64,000 bases of DNA from RGIG3009 sp045630285 (GTDB taxonomy: Bacteria; Bacillota; Clostridia; Oscillospirales; Acutalibacteraceae), in contig JAZQSX010000062.1 in the NCBI GenBank assembly GCA_045630285.1, positions 1-64,000 of the forward strand, written 5' to 3'. The position numbers and the translations under genes are program-made. Below the pieces are notes generated by a model. That model was not told the DNA's origin. It worked only from the letters and a program-made list of their open reading frames with translations, and did no database searches. This document shows, one piece after another, positions 39,757 to 47,392 of this stretch (position 1 is its first letter; the number at the start of each line of letters is the position of its first letter).

Positions 39757-40713
39757 TCAACGTATCGGCGTGTACTCGCCCAGCTTCTCAATACACCGCA
39801 GCTTCGCACTGCGACTGCGTGGGTTTTCCGCGAGCTCCTGCTCGGAGGCCTCCGTCGGCTTACGCAGTACCAACCGGCCTGCCGCCCGCCGTCCGCACAC
39901 GCACACCGGGAACTCCGGCGGGCAGGTGCAGCCCTTGCAAAAATCGGCAAATCGCTGTTTGACGATGCGGTCCTCCAGCGAATGAAAGGTGATTACTGCC
40001 AAACGGCCACCCACCTTTAATTGATCAAAAGCAACGTCCAACGCCTCGGACAAGCAATCCAGCTCGGCGTTGACAGCGATACGGAGCGCCTGAAACACCC
40101 GACGTGCAGGATGCCCGTCTCGGCGAGCCGCCGCCGGAACAGCTTCCTTTACCAGTTCGGCCAGCTCTGCGGTCGTTTTAAGTGGGCTCGTCTCACGCCG
40201 TCGCACGATCGCCCGAGCGATCGCCCGAGAAAATTTCTCTTCACCAAAGCGGAAAAATATATCCGCCAGTTCCCGTTCGGTCAGCTCCCTCAACAGATCC
40301 GCCGCCGTCGTCCCCTCTTGACTCATCCGCATATCCAGCGGTGCGTCAGCGTGGTACGAAAACCCTCGGGCGGGCTCGTCCAGCTGATGCGACGAAACAC
40401 CGATGTCCAACAAAATGCCGTCCACCCGTTCCACGCCCAGCTCCCGCAGCACCCGATCCATATATCGGAAATTGGAGCGAACCACTGTTGCCGGCAGGCC
40501 TTCCAGCCGTGCGCTTGCTTGCACGATCGCATCGGGATCCTGATCCAGTGCGATCAGGCGACCGCCTTGCAACCGGGAGGCAATGGCGTGCGAGTGACCG
40601 CCGCCACCTGCTGTTCCGTCAACGTAGACGCCCTCCGGACAAATTGCCAACGCCGCCAGCGTTTCCTCGAACAGCACCGGTCGGTGATACGCATACGCTT
40701 GCGTCATATCCAT
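39757..40713 (-). CDS. rsmH: 16S rRNA (cytosine(1402)-N(4))-methyltransferase
   Basis: SAM-dependent methyltransferase of 318 residues (formerly MraW). It has HRPVLFEE at the N terminus, the SAM loop DGTAGGGGHS (near residue 32), GILLDIGVSSHQLDEPARGF (near 105) and FHSLEDRIVK near 265. It is second in the dcw cluster, one base after the mraZ stop. A second in-frame ATG two codons later is a possible start. Confidence 0.96.
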   Translation of the reverse strand: MDMTQAYAYHRPVLFEETLAALAICPEGVYVDGTAGGGGHSHAIASRLQGGRLIALDQDPDAIVQASARLEGLPATVVRSNFRYMDRVLRELGVERVDGILLDIGVSSHQLDEPARGFSYHADAPLDMRMSQEGTTAADLLRELTERELADIFFRFGEEKFSRAIARAIVRRRETSPLKTTAELAELVKEAVPAAARRDGHPARRVFQALRIAVNAELDCLSEALDVAFDQLKVGGRLAVITFHSLEDRIVKQRFADFCKGCTCPPEFPVCVCGRRAAGRLVLRKPTEASEQELAENPRSRSAKLRCIEKLGEYTPIR

Positions 40714-40714
40714 A

Positions 40715-41134
40715 TCAGAAGCCCAGCTCCATGAACTCGGCTTCCACCTCTTCGGAAGTCATGCCACCCATAGCCGTCTCGTACGAGGCCGGATTCCAGA
40801 TCTCGGCACGGTTACCCGCACCGATGACCAGCGCCTCTTTTTCCAGTGCCGCATAATCCAGAAGATGCTTCGGCAACAGAATACGGCCCTGCGAATCGAT
40901 CTGCACGTCTACGGCGTTGGCAGAAAGATACCGCTGCAGCTTGCGTGCCTTGGTAAGCGGCATCTGTGCCAGACCCTCCTGCAGCTTTTCCCACTCCTCG
41001 GTGGAATACAAGCTGACACAATGGTCCATCACCGCTGCGGCGATAAACGACATACCCAGCTTCTCACGCAACTTTGCGGGGACGAACAAGCGCCCTTTGG
41101 CGTCAATATTATGTTGGAAACGACCGTACAGCAC
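40715..41134 (-). CDS. mraZ: Transcriptional regulator MraZ
   Basis: Protein of 139 residues with two AbrB-like halves; the paired motifs are DAKGRLFVPAKLREKLG (near 11) and DSQGRILLPKHLLDYA (near 80). MraZ rings bind repeated boxes upstream of their own gene and control the dcw operon. The GTG start has GGAGGTGA seven bases upstream. Four matching boxes are present in the promoter region, supporting autoregulation here. Confidence 0.96.
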   Translation of the reverse strand: MLYGRFQHNIDAKGRLFVPAKLREKLGMSFIAAAVMDHCVSLYSTEEWEKLQEGLAQMPLTKARKLQRYLSANAVDVQIDSQGRILLPKHLLDYAALEKEALVIGAGNRAEIWNPASYETAMGGMTSEEVEAEFMELGF

Positions 41135-41172
41135 CTGTTCTTCACCTCCGTTTCAGATGCGCCCCACCGGGC

Positions 41173-41202
41173 TGTGGAAAACTCTGTGGAAAATGTGGAA
41201 AA
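41173..41202 (-). promoter_or_regulatory. Three DnaA-box-like repeats in the mraZ leader
   Basis: On the reverse strand TTTTCCACA occurs three times (41194-41202, 41185-41193, 41173-41181): two adjacent copies, then one after a 3-bp gap. It fits the relaxed DnaA-box consensus TTWTNCACA but not the strict TTATNCACA. The repeats lie between the promoter and the start codon of mraZ. Binding is inferred. Confidence 0.45.
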
Positions 41203-41205
41203 CCT

Positions 41206-41252
41206 CCACTTTACACCACTTTGCTCCACTTGGTTTCATTATAACGCCACTT
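41206..41252 (-). promoter_or_regulatory. Four MraZ-binding boxes
   Basis: AAGTGG (CCACTT on the + strand) occurs at 41206, 41216, 41226 and 41247: three copies with an exact 10-bp period downstream of the -10, and a fourth 21 bp further up, in the promoter spacer. AAGTGG-type direct repeats are the known MraZ targets in Mollicutes and related bacteria. Confidence 0.75.
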
Positions 41253-41266
41253 TTATAAAAAATCAA
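41238..41266 (-). promoter_or_regulatory. Promoter of the dcw cluster
   Basis: Reverse-strand TTGATT (41261-41266), a 17-bp spacer and TATAAT (41238-41243), about 100 bp upstream of the mraZ GTG. One MraZ box lies in the spacer. Confidence 0.8.
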
Positions 41267-41308
41267 GATACAATATTCAAAATTCTACATCTATTTTTTG
41301 CCATAAAA

Positions 41309-41336
41309 AAGGCGCTCAACAAAAGTTGAGCGCCTT
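41309..41336 (-). terminator. Terminator of the AEC transporter gene
   Basis: A 12-bp perfect stem (AAGGCGCTCAAC/GTTGAGCGCCTT) with a 4-nt loop, followed on the reverse strand by six T. It insulates the dcw promoter from upstream reading. Confidence 0.92.
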
Positions 41337-41349
41337 GGAAAAGCGTATC

Positions 41350-42270
41350 TTATGCAATCAGCTTGATCAGAGACACAAACAGGGGCATGGTAACGACAGA
41401 AAGCAGGGTGGACAGCGCTACCAAATTCACCGCCCGCTCGGTGTCCTGCTCGTATTTTCCGGCGAACATCGATACCGCCGCCGCCACGGGAGCGCTGGCG
41501 GAAATCGCCATTGACAGCAGCAGCGTATCCCGAATCCCCGCCAGATATAAGATACCGACCGTGATCGCCGGTACCAGCAGTAACCGTACCGCACACACCA
41601 GATAGTACGTTTTGTCCTTGAGAATCTTGCCGAGATTTACTTTTGACAGCGAATAGCCGATAAACAGCATCGGTACCGGTGTGTTGAGTGCCGCCAGATG
41701 TGAGATCGGCGTGCGAATCAGCGACGGCAGCTGAACCGGCAACACCAAAATGATCACACCCGCCACCAGACCGATCACACCGGGGTTGATGAGAATTTTC
41801 CGAACAGGGATCCGCTTGGACGAACGATCCATCGTCATCAGGCCATAGGTCCACAGCGTCAGGTTGAACGCCGTAACGTAGGCGGCGCCGTAAAACACCC
41901 CTTGGTCCCCCAGCACCGCTTGCTGCAACGGGAGGCCCATAAACCCGGCGTTGGAAAGCACCGTCGCCATGCGCAGCACCCGATCACGGGGTGTATCTTT
42001 TCGATAAAAGGCTTGCGCCAATCCGATCGCAACCAGATGGATCCCGATACCAAGCAGCAGAGCCGTACCAAGCTCCTGTACCACCGACCAACTGAACTCC
42101 CGCTCGAACGACAGTGCGATAACGCACGGCGATGCCAACAACAGCGTAACGTCCGACATGGCTTTGGCACCGGTGTCGCCGATCACCTTGCCTTTTCCCA
42201 AAAAATAACCGCACAAAATGAGGACGAACAGGATCAGCACCTGCTGACCGACCGTCAAAAAATATTCCAT
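41350..42270 (-). CDS. AEC-family (auxin efflux carrier-like) membrane transporter
   Basis: Membrane protein of 306 residues with about ten helices in two halves. Family-typical stretches are VLSNAGFMGLPL (near residue 110) and ISASAPVAAAVSMFA (near 265). AEC proteins export or facilitate organic anions such as malate; the substrate is unknown. The ATG at 42270 has AAAAGGAGG upstream; an earlier in-frame ATG lacks a site and crosses the promoter. It is a single-gene unit with its own promoter and terminator. Confidence 0.85.
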   Translation of the reverse strand: MEYFLTVGQQVLILFVLILCGYFLGKGKVIGDTGAKAMSDVTLLLASPCVIALSFEREFSWSVVQELGTALLLGIGIHLVAIGLAQAFYRKDTPRDRVLRMATVLSNAGFMGLPLQQAVLGDQGVFYGAAYVTAFNLTLWTYGLMTMDRSSKRIPVRKILINPGVIGLVAGVIILVLPVQLPSLIRTPISHLAALNTPVPMLFIGYSLSKVNLGKILKDKTYYLVCAVRLLLVPAITVGILYLAGIRDTLLLSMAISASAPVAAAVSMFAGKYEQDTERAVNLVALSTLLSVVTMPLFVSLIKLIA

Positions 42271-42300
42271 ACGCCGCCTCCTTTTCCGCAGCCTCCTGCT

Positions 42301-42329
42301 ATTGTACCCCAAAAAGCGGCAAAACACAA
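42301..42329 (-). promoter_or_regulatory. Promoter of the AEC transporter gene
   Basis: Reverse-strand TTGTGT (42324-42329), a 17-bp spacer and TACAAT (42301-42306), 31 bp upstream of the start codon. Confidence 0.6.
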
Positions 42330-42338
42330 GAGAAAATA

Positions 42339-42370
42339 CAGCGCCTTTGAGAAATCTCTCAAAGGCGCTG
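42339..42370 (-). terminator. Terminator of the small membrane protein gene
   Basis: A 14-bp perfect stem (CAGCGCCTTTGAGA and its complement) with a 4-nt loop. A moderately T-rich tract follows on the reverse strand. Confidence 0.8.
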
Positions 42371-42386
42371 TCATTGCATTATCCGA

Positions 42387-42728
42387 TCAGGCACAGCGGT
42401 TTGCCACGGGGCGGTTGAGCTCATACAGCACCCGCTCCGATGCCACACGGCGGTATACCTCACGCTGCCGGCGACGATTGCGGGCTCGGGCAGCATCCTT
42501 TTTCAGTGCCAGCGCACAGCAAGCAAATACCGTAAGGCGGCACGCCATCAATACAACCTCCAGCACGACCGGCACTGCCGTGAACACCACACCGCACACT
42601 GCCAGCTCCATCATCGCCATCACACCGGGGATCCACGCCATACGGTGCGACGTTGTGTGCGTCTCCTTCATCGCCATAAAAAACGTCATCGCCCCGAAAG
42701 CCACGGCTACGATCACACGAAAAGTCAT
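42387..42728 (-). CDS. Small membrane protein of unknown function behind LexA-like boxes
   Basis: Protein of 113 residues that I do not recognise. It has an N-terminal membrane segment (about 3-20), a hydrophobic region long enough for one or two further helices (about 33-76), and a very basic cytoplasmic-type tail (ARARNRRRQREVYRRVASER). GGGAGG lies upstream of the ATG. It forms its own unit with a strong promoter, a LexA-type box over the transcription start, a weaker box upstream and a terminator. Many Gram-positive bacteria make a small SOS-induced membrane protein that delays division (YneA, SosA, DivS, ChiZ). The context fits such a role, but there is no sequence resemblance that I can see and no LysM domain. 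Confidence 0.7.
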   Translation of the reverse strand: MTFRVIVAVAFGAMTFFMAMKETHTTSHRMAWIPGVMAMMELAVCGVVFTAVPVVLEVVLMACRLTVFACCALALKKDAARARNRRRQREVYRRVASERVLYELNRPVANRCA

Positions 42729-42761
42729 ACAAACTACCTCCCAAAAGCTGTTCGGAAACCC

Positions 42762-42775
42762 CGAACAAATGTTTG
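42762..42775. promoter_or_regulatory. LexA (DinR/Cheo) box
   Basis: CGAACAAATGTTTG matches the Firmicute LexA consensus CGAACRNRYGTTYC at 13 of 14 positions. It lies 10 bp downstream of the -10 of the small membrane protein gene, over the expected transcription start. It also overlaps a TGTTCGG-N5-CCGAACA dyad (42749-42767). Confidence 0.7.
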
Positions 42776-42785
42776 TTGTGGTTTG

Positions 42786-42813
42786 ATTATAGCACGTTTT
42801 TGGCGCTTGTCAA
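42786..42813 (-). promoter_or_regulatory. Promoter of the small membrane protein gene
   Basis: Reverse-strand TTGACA (42808-42813), a 16-bp spacer and TATAAT (42786-42791): perfect hexamers, so tight repression would be needed to keep the gene silent. Confidence 0.85.
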
Positions 42814-42821
42814 TAGAAAAT

Positions 42822-42835
42822 CGAAAATTTGTTCG
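42822..42835. promoter_or_regulatory. Second, weaker LexA-like box
   Basis: CGAAAATTTGTTCG matches the LexA consensus at 11 of 14 positions and lies just upstream of the -35. Its reverse complement shares CGAACAAAT with the stronger box downstream. Confidence 0.4.
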
Positions 42836-42854
42836 GTTTTTTTGAATAAGAAAG

Positions 42855-42882
42855 CCCCGCACACCGTCGAAGGTCTACGGGG
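42855..42882 (-). terminator. Terminator of the M16-lgt-folD operon
   Basis: An 11-position stem with one mismatch and one G-U pair (CCCCGCACACC/GGTCTACGGGG on the + strand), followed on the reverse strand by a T-rich tract (CTTTCTTATT). It lies just after the folD stop. Confidence 0.75.
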
Positions 42883-42888
42883 ATGTTC

Positions 42889-43734
42889 TTACTTCATCAG
42901 AGTACGAGCTGCCGTCAGGGTGTTTTTCAGCAGCATCGCAATGGTCATCGGACCTACGCCGCCCGGAACGGGCGTGAGATAGCCCGCCACCTCGTCGACC
43001 GACGGGTCCACGTCACCACAGAGCTTGCCGTCGGCACCACGGTTGATACCAACATCCACCACCACGGCACCGGGCTTGACCATGTCGGGAGTCACAAAGC
43101 CCGCTCGTCCCACAGCGGCAACCAAAACGTCTGCTTCACGGCAGATGTCAGCAAGATTCTTGGTGCGGGAATGACAGATCGTAACGGTTGCGTTTTCATG
43201 CAGCAGCAGCATCGCCATCGGTTTTCCGACGATGTTGCTGCGGCCGATCACAACACAGTGCTTGCCCTCCACCGTAATATTGGTGCGATGCAGTAGTTCC
43301 ATCACGCCCGCCGGTGTGCAGGGTAAAAACGTATAGTCGCCGATCAGGATCTGTCCGACGTTGGCGGCGTGGAAGGCATCCACGTCTTTTTGCGGCGAAA
43401 TAGCAGCAATGACCGCCTTGTCGTCTAGGTGCTTCGGAAGCGGAAGCTGGCACAAAATGCCGTGAATATCCGAGCGTGCATTCAGCTCCTCCACCAAAGA
43501 AAGCAACTGCTCCTGCGTGGTCTCCGCAGGGAGCGCAAACTCTTCAGAATGAATTCCCGCTTCGGCGCACGCCTTCTTTTTATTGTTTACATACACACGG
43601 GAAGCCGGATCGTCGCCCACCACGATGACGGCAAGCCCCGGCGTCTTTCCCTGTTTCACCATTTCCTCAACCTCGGCACGTACTTCCTGCCGCACCGCCG
43701 CCGCAATGGCTTTTCCGTCAATTTTGATCGCCAT
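42889..43734 (-). CDS. folD: Bifunctional methylenetetrahydrofolate dehydrogenase/cyclohydrolase
   Basis: Protein of 281 residues interconverting 5,10-methylene- and 10-formyl-tetrahydrofolate. Motifs include YVNNKKKACAEAGI with the catalytic Lys near residue 55, GILCQLPLPKH near 93, PCTPAGVMELL near 140, GRSNIVGKPMAMLL (cofactor loop) near 165 and the C-terminal PVPGGVGPMTIAMLL. The ATG at 43734 has AGAGGAGA upstream and overlaps the end of lgt by 17 bases, so the two are translationally linked. Confidence 0.95.
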   Translation of the reverse strand: MAIKIDGKAIAAAVRQEVRAEVEEMVKQGKTPGLAVIVVGDDPASRVYVNNKKKACAEAGIHSEEFALPAETTQEQLLSLVEELNARSDIHGILCQLPLPKHLDDKAVIAAISPQKDVDAFHAANVGQILIGDYTFLPCTPAGVMELLHRTNITVEGKHCVVIGRSNIVGKPMAMLLLHENATVTICHSRTKNLADICREADVLVAAVGRAGFVTPDMVKPGAVVVDVGINRGADGKLCGDVDPSVDEVAGYLTPVPGGVGPMTIAMLLKNTLTAARTLMK

Positions 43735-44734
43735 CGATAGTCTCCTCTTCCGCCACAACCTCTGCCGTCTGCTCCACAGCTTCCTCGGTCACTTCTTCCA
43801 TCACTTCTTCAACTGTCTCGGCGGTCGTCTCTTCCTCCGTCGGCAAAACACCGTCGGCCGGCAACGGTTCCTCCTCAAACAGGTTCTTCGGCGAACGGTT
43901 ATCACGGTTCTTCAGCAGGAAATACAACACCAGACCGCCGACAACCGAAAGCGCCGCCACCAGGCAGGACACCGGCATCGTGCTCGTACCGATGTACAAA
44001 CTGTCGGTGCGAAGCATTTCGATAAAGAAACGACCGGTGCCGTACCACATAATGTATATCGAGAACAGCTGTCCACGGAAACGGTAGGCTTTCTTGGAAA
44101 CGATATGTATCAAGAGTAACCCAAGCAGGCACCACAGTGACTCATACAGGAAGGTCGGATGCACCGGCTGCGTAGGATCGTACCCGGTGGCGTTGGCATA
44201 CGGACTGCCGATGATGTTGCCCGTCATGCCCCACGGCAAGGTTGTGTTCGTACCAAACGCTTCCTGATTGAAGAAGTTGCCCCAACGGCCGATCGCCTGA
44301 CCGATCAAAAAACCGGGCGCCGCCAGATCGAACATCCGCATCGTATCCACTTTTTTGAGACGGCACATCCACAGCGCCGTCAAAAATGCGCCGATCACGC
44401 CGCCGTAGATCGCCAAGCCGCCTTCCCACACCTTTAAGATGCTTATGGGATCGTCAAAATACTGTGCTCGATCTTCGGAAAAAACGACGTAGTACAGCCG
44501 TGCGCAAACGAACGCAAACAGCGTGCACACCAGCACGACGTCCGTCATGGAATCCTTGGAGATCTTAAACTCATTGGCACGGCGGTAAGCGTACACCACC
44601 GCCAGGAAAAAGCCAACCGCAATCAACAAACCGTACCAGCGGATCGAGAAATCGTGCCCACCGATCGCAAAGGAAAAGATTTCCTGATCAACGTGAAACT
44701 CCCACCCGAGTCCCGGAAAAGAAATTGTATCCAT
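43718..44734 (-). CDS. lgt: Prolipoprotein diacylglyceryl transferase with acidic C-terminal extension
   Basis: Membrane enzyme of 338 residues that adds diacylglycerol to the lipobox Cys of prelipoproteins. The signature IGRWGNFFNQEAFG (near residue 150) and seven or so helices are present; the core ends near residue 284. A tail of about 55 residues follows, dominated by Glu, Thr and Val (EEETTAETVEEVMEEVTEEA), not part of the usual enzyme. The start follows AAAGGA with a ten-base gap. It comes 21 bases after the M16 gene. Confidence 0.94.
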   Translation of the reverse strand: MDTISFPGLGWEFHVDQEIFSFAIGGHDFSIRWYGLLIAVGFFLAVVYAYRRANEFKISKDSMTDVVLVCTLFAFVCARLYYVVFSEDRAQYFDDPISILKVWEGGLAIYGGVIGAFLTALWMCRLKKVDTMRMFDLAAPGFLIGQAIGRWGNFFNQEAFGTNTTLPWGMTGNIIGSPYANATGYDPTQPVHPTFLYESLWCLLGLLLIHIVSKKAYRFRGQLFSIYIMWYGTGRFFIEMLRTDSLYIGTSTMPVSCLVAALSVVGGLVLYFLLKNRDNRSPKNLFEEEPLPADGVLPTEEETTAETVEEVMEEVTEEAVEQTAEVVAEEETIDGDQN

Positions 44735-44755
44735 ACATGTACCATCCTTTCTGTT

Positions 44756-46045
44756 TTACAACGGGAAAACTATCGACAACGAGGAAGCGTTTTCCTCAAA
44801 ATCCGACATCAAGCGCTGCGTGACATCCTCCACGGTAAGCGACGCCACCGCCTCCAAAAGATCAAACACACCAAATCCGTCCATGTGCGCTGCCGTCAGC
44901 AGGTCGCCACAGGATTCCGGATGATCCAGATCGCTGATCATCTGCCCGTACACGGCGTTGCGGGCCGCTGCAAAGTCGGCCGGATCGATACCGTCCCGCT
45001 GCAGACGTCGCACTTCGTCTCGGAACGCCGCCGCCACCGCATCGGGATCCCGTGATTCGCCGCCGACGATCCACGTGCCGAAGCCCGGGCCGTTGAAATA
45101 CTCGGCGTCGAACGAGGTGTTTATCAGCTCTTGCTTCATCAGCGCCGTGTAGAGCGCCGACGAACGGCCCGCCAGGATCTCCTCCAGCACCTGCGCCGCC
45201 GCCAACGCTTGCGGCGACTCTGCTTTCAACCCCTCGGTGGTATCCAATGGCACCTTGTATCCGAGATAAAACAGCGGCACCGCCACCGGCATCGCCACCT
45301 CAGTACGAGACGAAACCGCTTCGCGCGGCTCACAAACCGGCGCACGGCTCGGCACGTTCGGCTCACACGGCCGCAAAAGACGGTCGGCGACCTCCTCCAC
45401 CTGCTCGCACGTAACGTTTCCCGCTACCGCCAGCACCATATTATGGAGATTATAAAACGTATCGTAGCAGGAATACAACAGCTCGGGGGTGATTTCCGCA
45501 ATCGACTCCACCGTTCCCGCAATATCGGTGCGCACCGGGTGTTCTTTGTACAGGCCCGTCAGCAAATTGCAAAACACCCGACGGAACGGAGAATCTTCGC
45601 CCATGCGGATTTCCTGCCCGATGATGCCCCGTTCTTTTTCGACGGTTTTTTCGGTAAAATACGGTTTTTGCACGAAATCAAGCAGAATTTCCAGCGAATC
45701 CGTCAGGTTTTGTGTGCAGGTAAACAAGTACGCCGTCTCGTCAAACGAGGTAAACGCATTGGCGTTGGCGCCCGTCTCGGCGTACCGTTCAAACGCATCG
45801 CAATCCTCATTTTCAAACAGCTTATGCTCAAGATAATGCGCCGTGCCTGCCGGGAGCAGGATCGGCTCCCCTTTTCCGTTTGTGAGGCAGGCGGTGTCGA
45901 TCGCCCCGTAATTGGTAGCAAACACCGCATAGGACGTGACGAATTTTTTCTTCGGCCACACATAGATCGGAAGACCCGAACGGTGGCGAAGAAAATAACA
46001 GCTTTCTTCCGCTCTGTCACTGCGGATTTCTTTCCACTCAGCCAT
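44756..46045 (-). CDS. M16-family zinc peptidase (YmfH-like), catalytic partner
   Basis: Protein of 429 residues with the inverted zinc motif HxxEH present as HYLEHKLFE (near residue 70) and the downstream Glu region EKERGIIGQEI (near 133). It belongs to the pitrilysin family. In Firmicutes the adjacent ymfF-ymfH genes encode an inactive and an active M16 pair. The ATG at 46045 has AGGAGG upstream and overlaps the preceding gene by 8 bases. Substrate unknown. Confidence 0.87.
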   Translation of the reverse strand: MAEWKEIRSDRAEESCYFLRHRSGLPIYVWPKKKFVTSYAVFATNYGAIDTACLTNGKGEPILLPAGTAHYLEHKLFENEDCDAFERYAETGANANAFTSFDETAYLFTCTQNLTDSLEILLDFVQKPYFTEKTVEKERGIIGQEIRMGEDSPFRRVFCNLLTGLYKEHPVRTDIAGTVESIAEITPELLYSCYDTFYNLHNMVLAVAGNVTCEQVEEVADRLLRPCEPNVPSRAPVCEPREAVSSRTEVAMPVAVPLFYLGYKVPLDTTEGLKAESPQALAAAQVLEEILAGRSSALYTALMKQELINTSFDAEYFNGPGFGTWIVGGESRDPDAVAAAFRDEVRRLQRDGIDPADFAAARNAVYGQMISDLDHPESCGDLLTAAHMDGFGVFDLLEAVASLTVEDVTQRLMSDFEENASSLSIVFPL

Positions 46046-47318
46046 CGGCGTTATCCTCCTGTGCCAGCAGATATACACACTCGCAACGCAACCGACGGGC
46101 GGCACGAATGACCGCCTCCCGATCCACCGCTTCCACCGAGCGGCACAGCTCCTGCGGAGTATCGCATTTCGGCAGCAGCGTTTGCGAAATATACCAGCCC
46201 GCTATACCCGACTGCGAATCGTCGATCACTTCGGCGCCCTGGATCACGCAGCGGCGTGCCGCCTCCATATCCTCGTCGGTAAACTCGCCGTTGGCGATCG
46301 CCTCGATCTGGCGCAGAATCTCCTGCTCGGCACGCTCGGCATTCGCTTCGTCCACACCGCTTTGTACCAGCAGCACACCCTTCATTCGATCGTACGACGA
46401 AGAACAATAATAACACAAGCTCAATTTTTCACGCACGTTGCGGAACAACAGCGAGGACGGCGTTGCGCCCAAAATGGCATTCATCAGCCGTGTGGCAGCC
46501 ACGTCCTCGTGCGGCTCGGCACAATCGGTGCGGAATCCCATGACCAGCTTGGATTGCTTGATCGCCATACGCTCGGTATGGCGGCACAAGGTGGGCAAAT
46601 GAGAAGTAACGTCGGTAGCACACCGCACAAGGGTCCGTTCCTCCACCGTAGAAAATCCACGGCAAAACGCCTCTTCCACCTGCGGCATTGCCCCGTCGTT
46701 CTGCACGATCACACGTACCGTCGCCTCCCGCAGCGCTCGCTTCCACGCAACCGTAAGCCGTTCGGGAGTCAACGCTTCAATAACCTCTGCACTGCCGAAT
46801 CTACCGATGCCGTACGCCTCGTCGGGACACAGCAATTCCTCGGCACGGCGGCGGGCATACCAGCGCTTGTCGTTGATCTGCGCACGCACCGTCTCCGCCA
46901 AGCAGCGGCGCTCGGTCTCCACGTCCTCAGTGCGGAACACGCCGCCCTCCAACGCCGGGCGAAACAGCATCTCACACAACAGCTCCGCACAAGCGGCGGT
47001 AACCTGTTCGCCGTTCAACGCATAGCGGTCAGCAGTGGCCTCGGCGGTAAACAGCAACAGCTGCGCCTCGCCGACACGTAACACACTTCCCGTCACCGCT
47101 GCGCCGTACAGCTCATTTAACCGGCGGTGAAGCGCCGTGAAATCGGGATACGCCGCACACGCCCGTGTCAACAAACCGGGCAAAAGGGCGTACTCCTCCA
47201 CCGTCTCACGGGACAACGGAAGAAACAGCCCCACATTGACCTGTGCCGTTTTGAAGCGTGCGTCCGGCAGCGTCATACACTCCACGCCCGCACACAGTTG
47301 TCGTATCGTCGGTTGCAC
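46038..47318 (-). CDS. M16-family peptidase-like protein lacking the zinc motif (YmfF-like)
   Basis: Protein of 426 residues with the M16 two-domain layout (RLNELYGAAV near residue 65; the second half with LMNAILGATPSSLLFRNVRE near 280) but without HxxEH, so it is presumably the non-catalytic subunit of the neighbouring peptidase. The GTG start has GGAGG seven bases upstream. It is the first gene of an operon with the active M16 gene, lgt and folD. Confidence 0.85.
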   Translation of the reverse strand: MQPTIRQLCAGVECMTLPDARFKTAQVNVGLFLPLSRETVEEYALLPGLLTRACAAYPDFTALHRRLNELYGAAVTGSVLRVGEAQLLLFTAEATADRYALNGEQVTAACAELLCEMLFRPALEGGVFRTEDVETERRCLAETVRAQINDKRWYARRRAEELLCPDEAYGIGRFGSAEVIEALTPERLTVAWKRALREATVRVIVQNDGAMPQVEEAFCRGFSTVEERTLVRCATDVTSHLPTLCRHTERMAIKQSKLVMGFRTDCAEPHEDVAATRLMNAILGATPSSLLFRNVREKLSLCYYCSSSYDRMKGVLLVQSGVDEANAERAEQEILRQIEAIANGEFTDEDMEAARRCVIQGAEVIDDSQSGIAGWYISQTLLPKCDTPQELCRSVEAVDREAVIRAARRLRCECVYLLAQEDNADG

Positions 47319-47349
47319 AGCAATTCCTCCGTTTCGTAAGATTTTCTTT

Positions 47350-47358
47350 ATTGTATCA
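47350..47358 (-). promoter_or_regulatory. Extended -10 promoter of the M16-lgt-folD operon
   Basis: Reverse-strand TGATACAAT: a TGN extension directly before TACAAT, with only a poor -35 at the expected place; 32 bp upstream of the GTG start. Confidence 0.5.
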
Positions 47359-47392
47359 CACTTTTTTGCGTGAGAAAAGACTTATTTTCGAT

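Noticed and set aside
41173..41252. Clustered short direct repeats considered as a CRISPR array
   Set aside because: Units are 6-9 bp with 0-15 bp between them, far too short. They match MraZ and DnaA-type binding sites instead.
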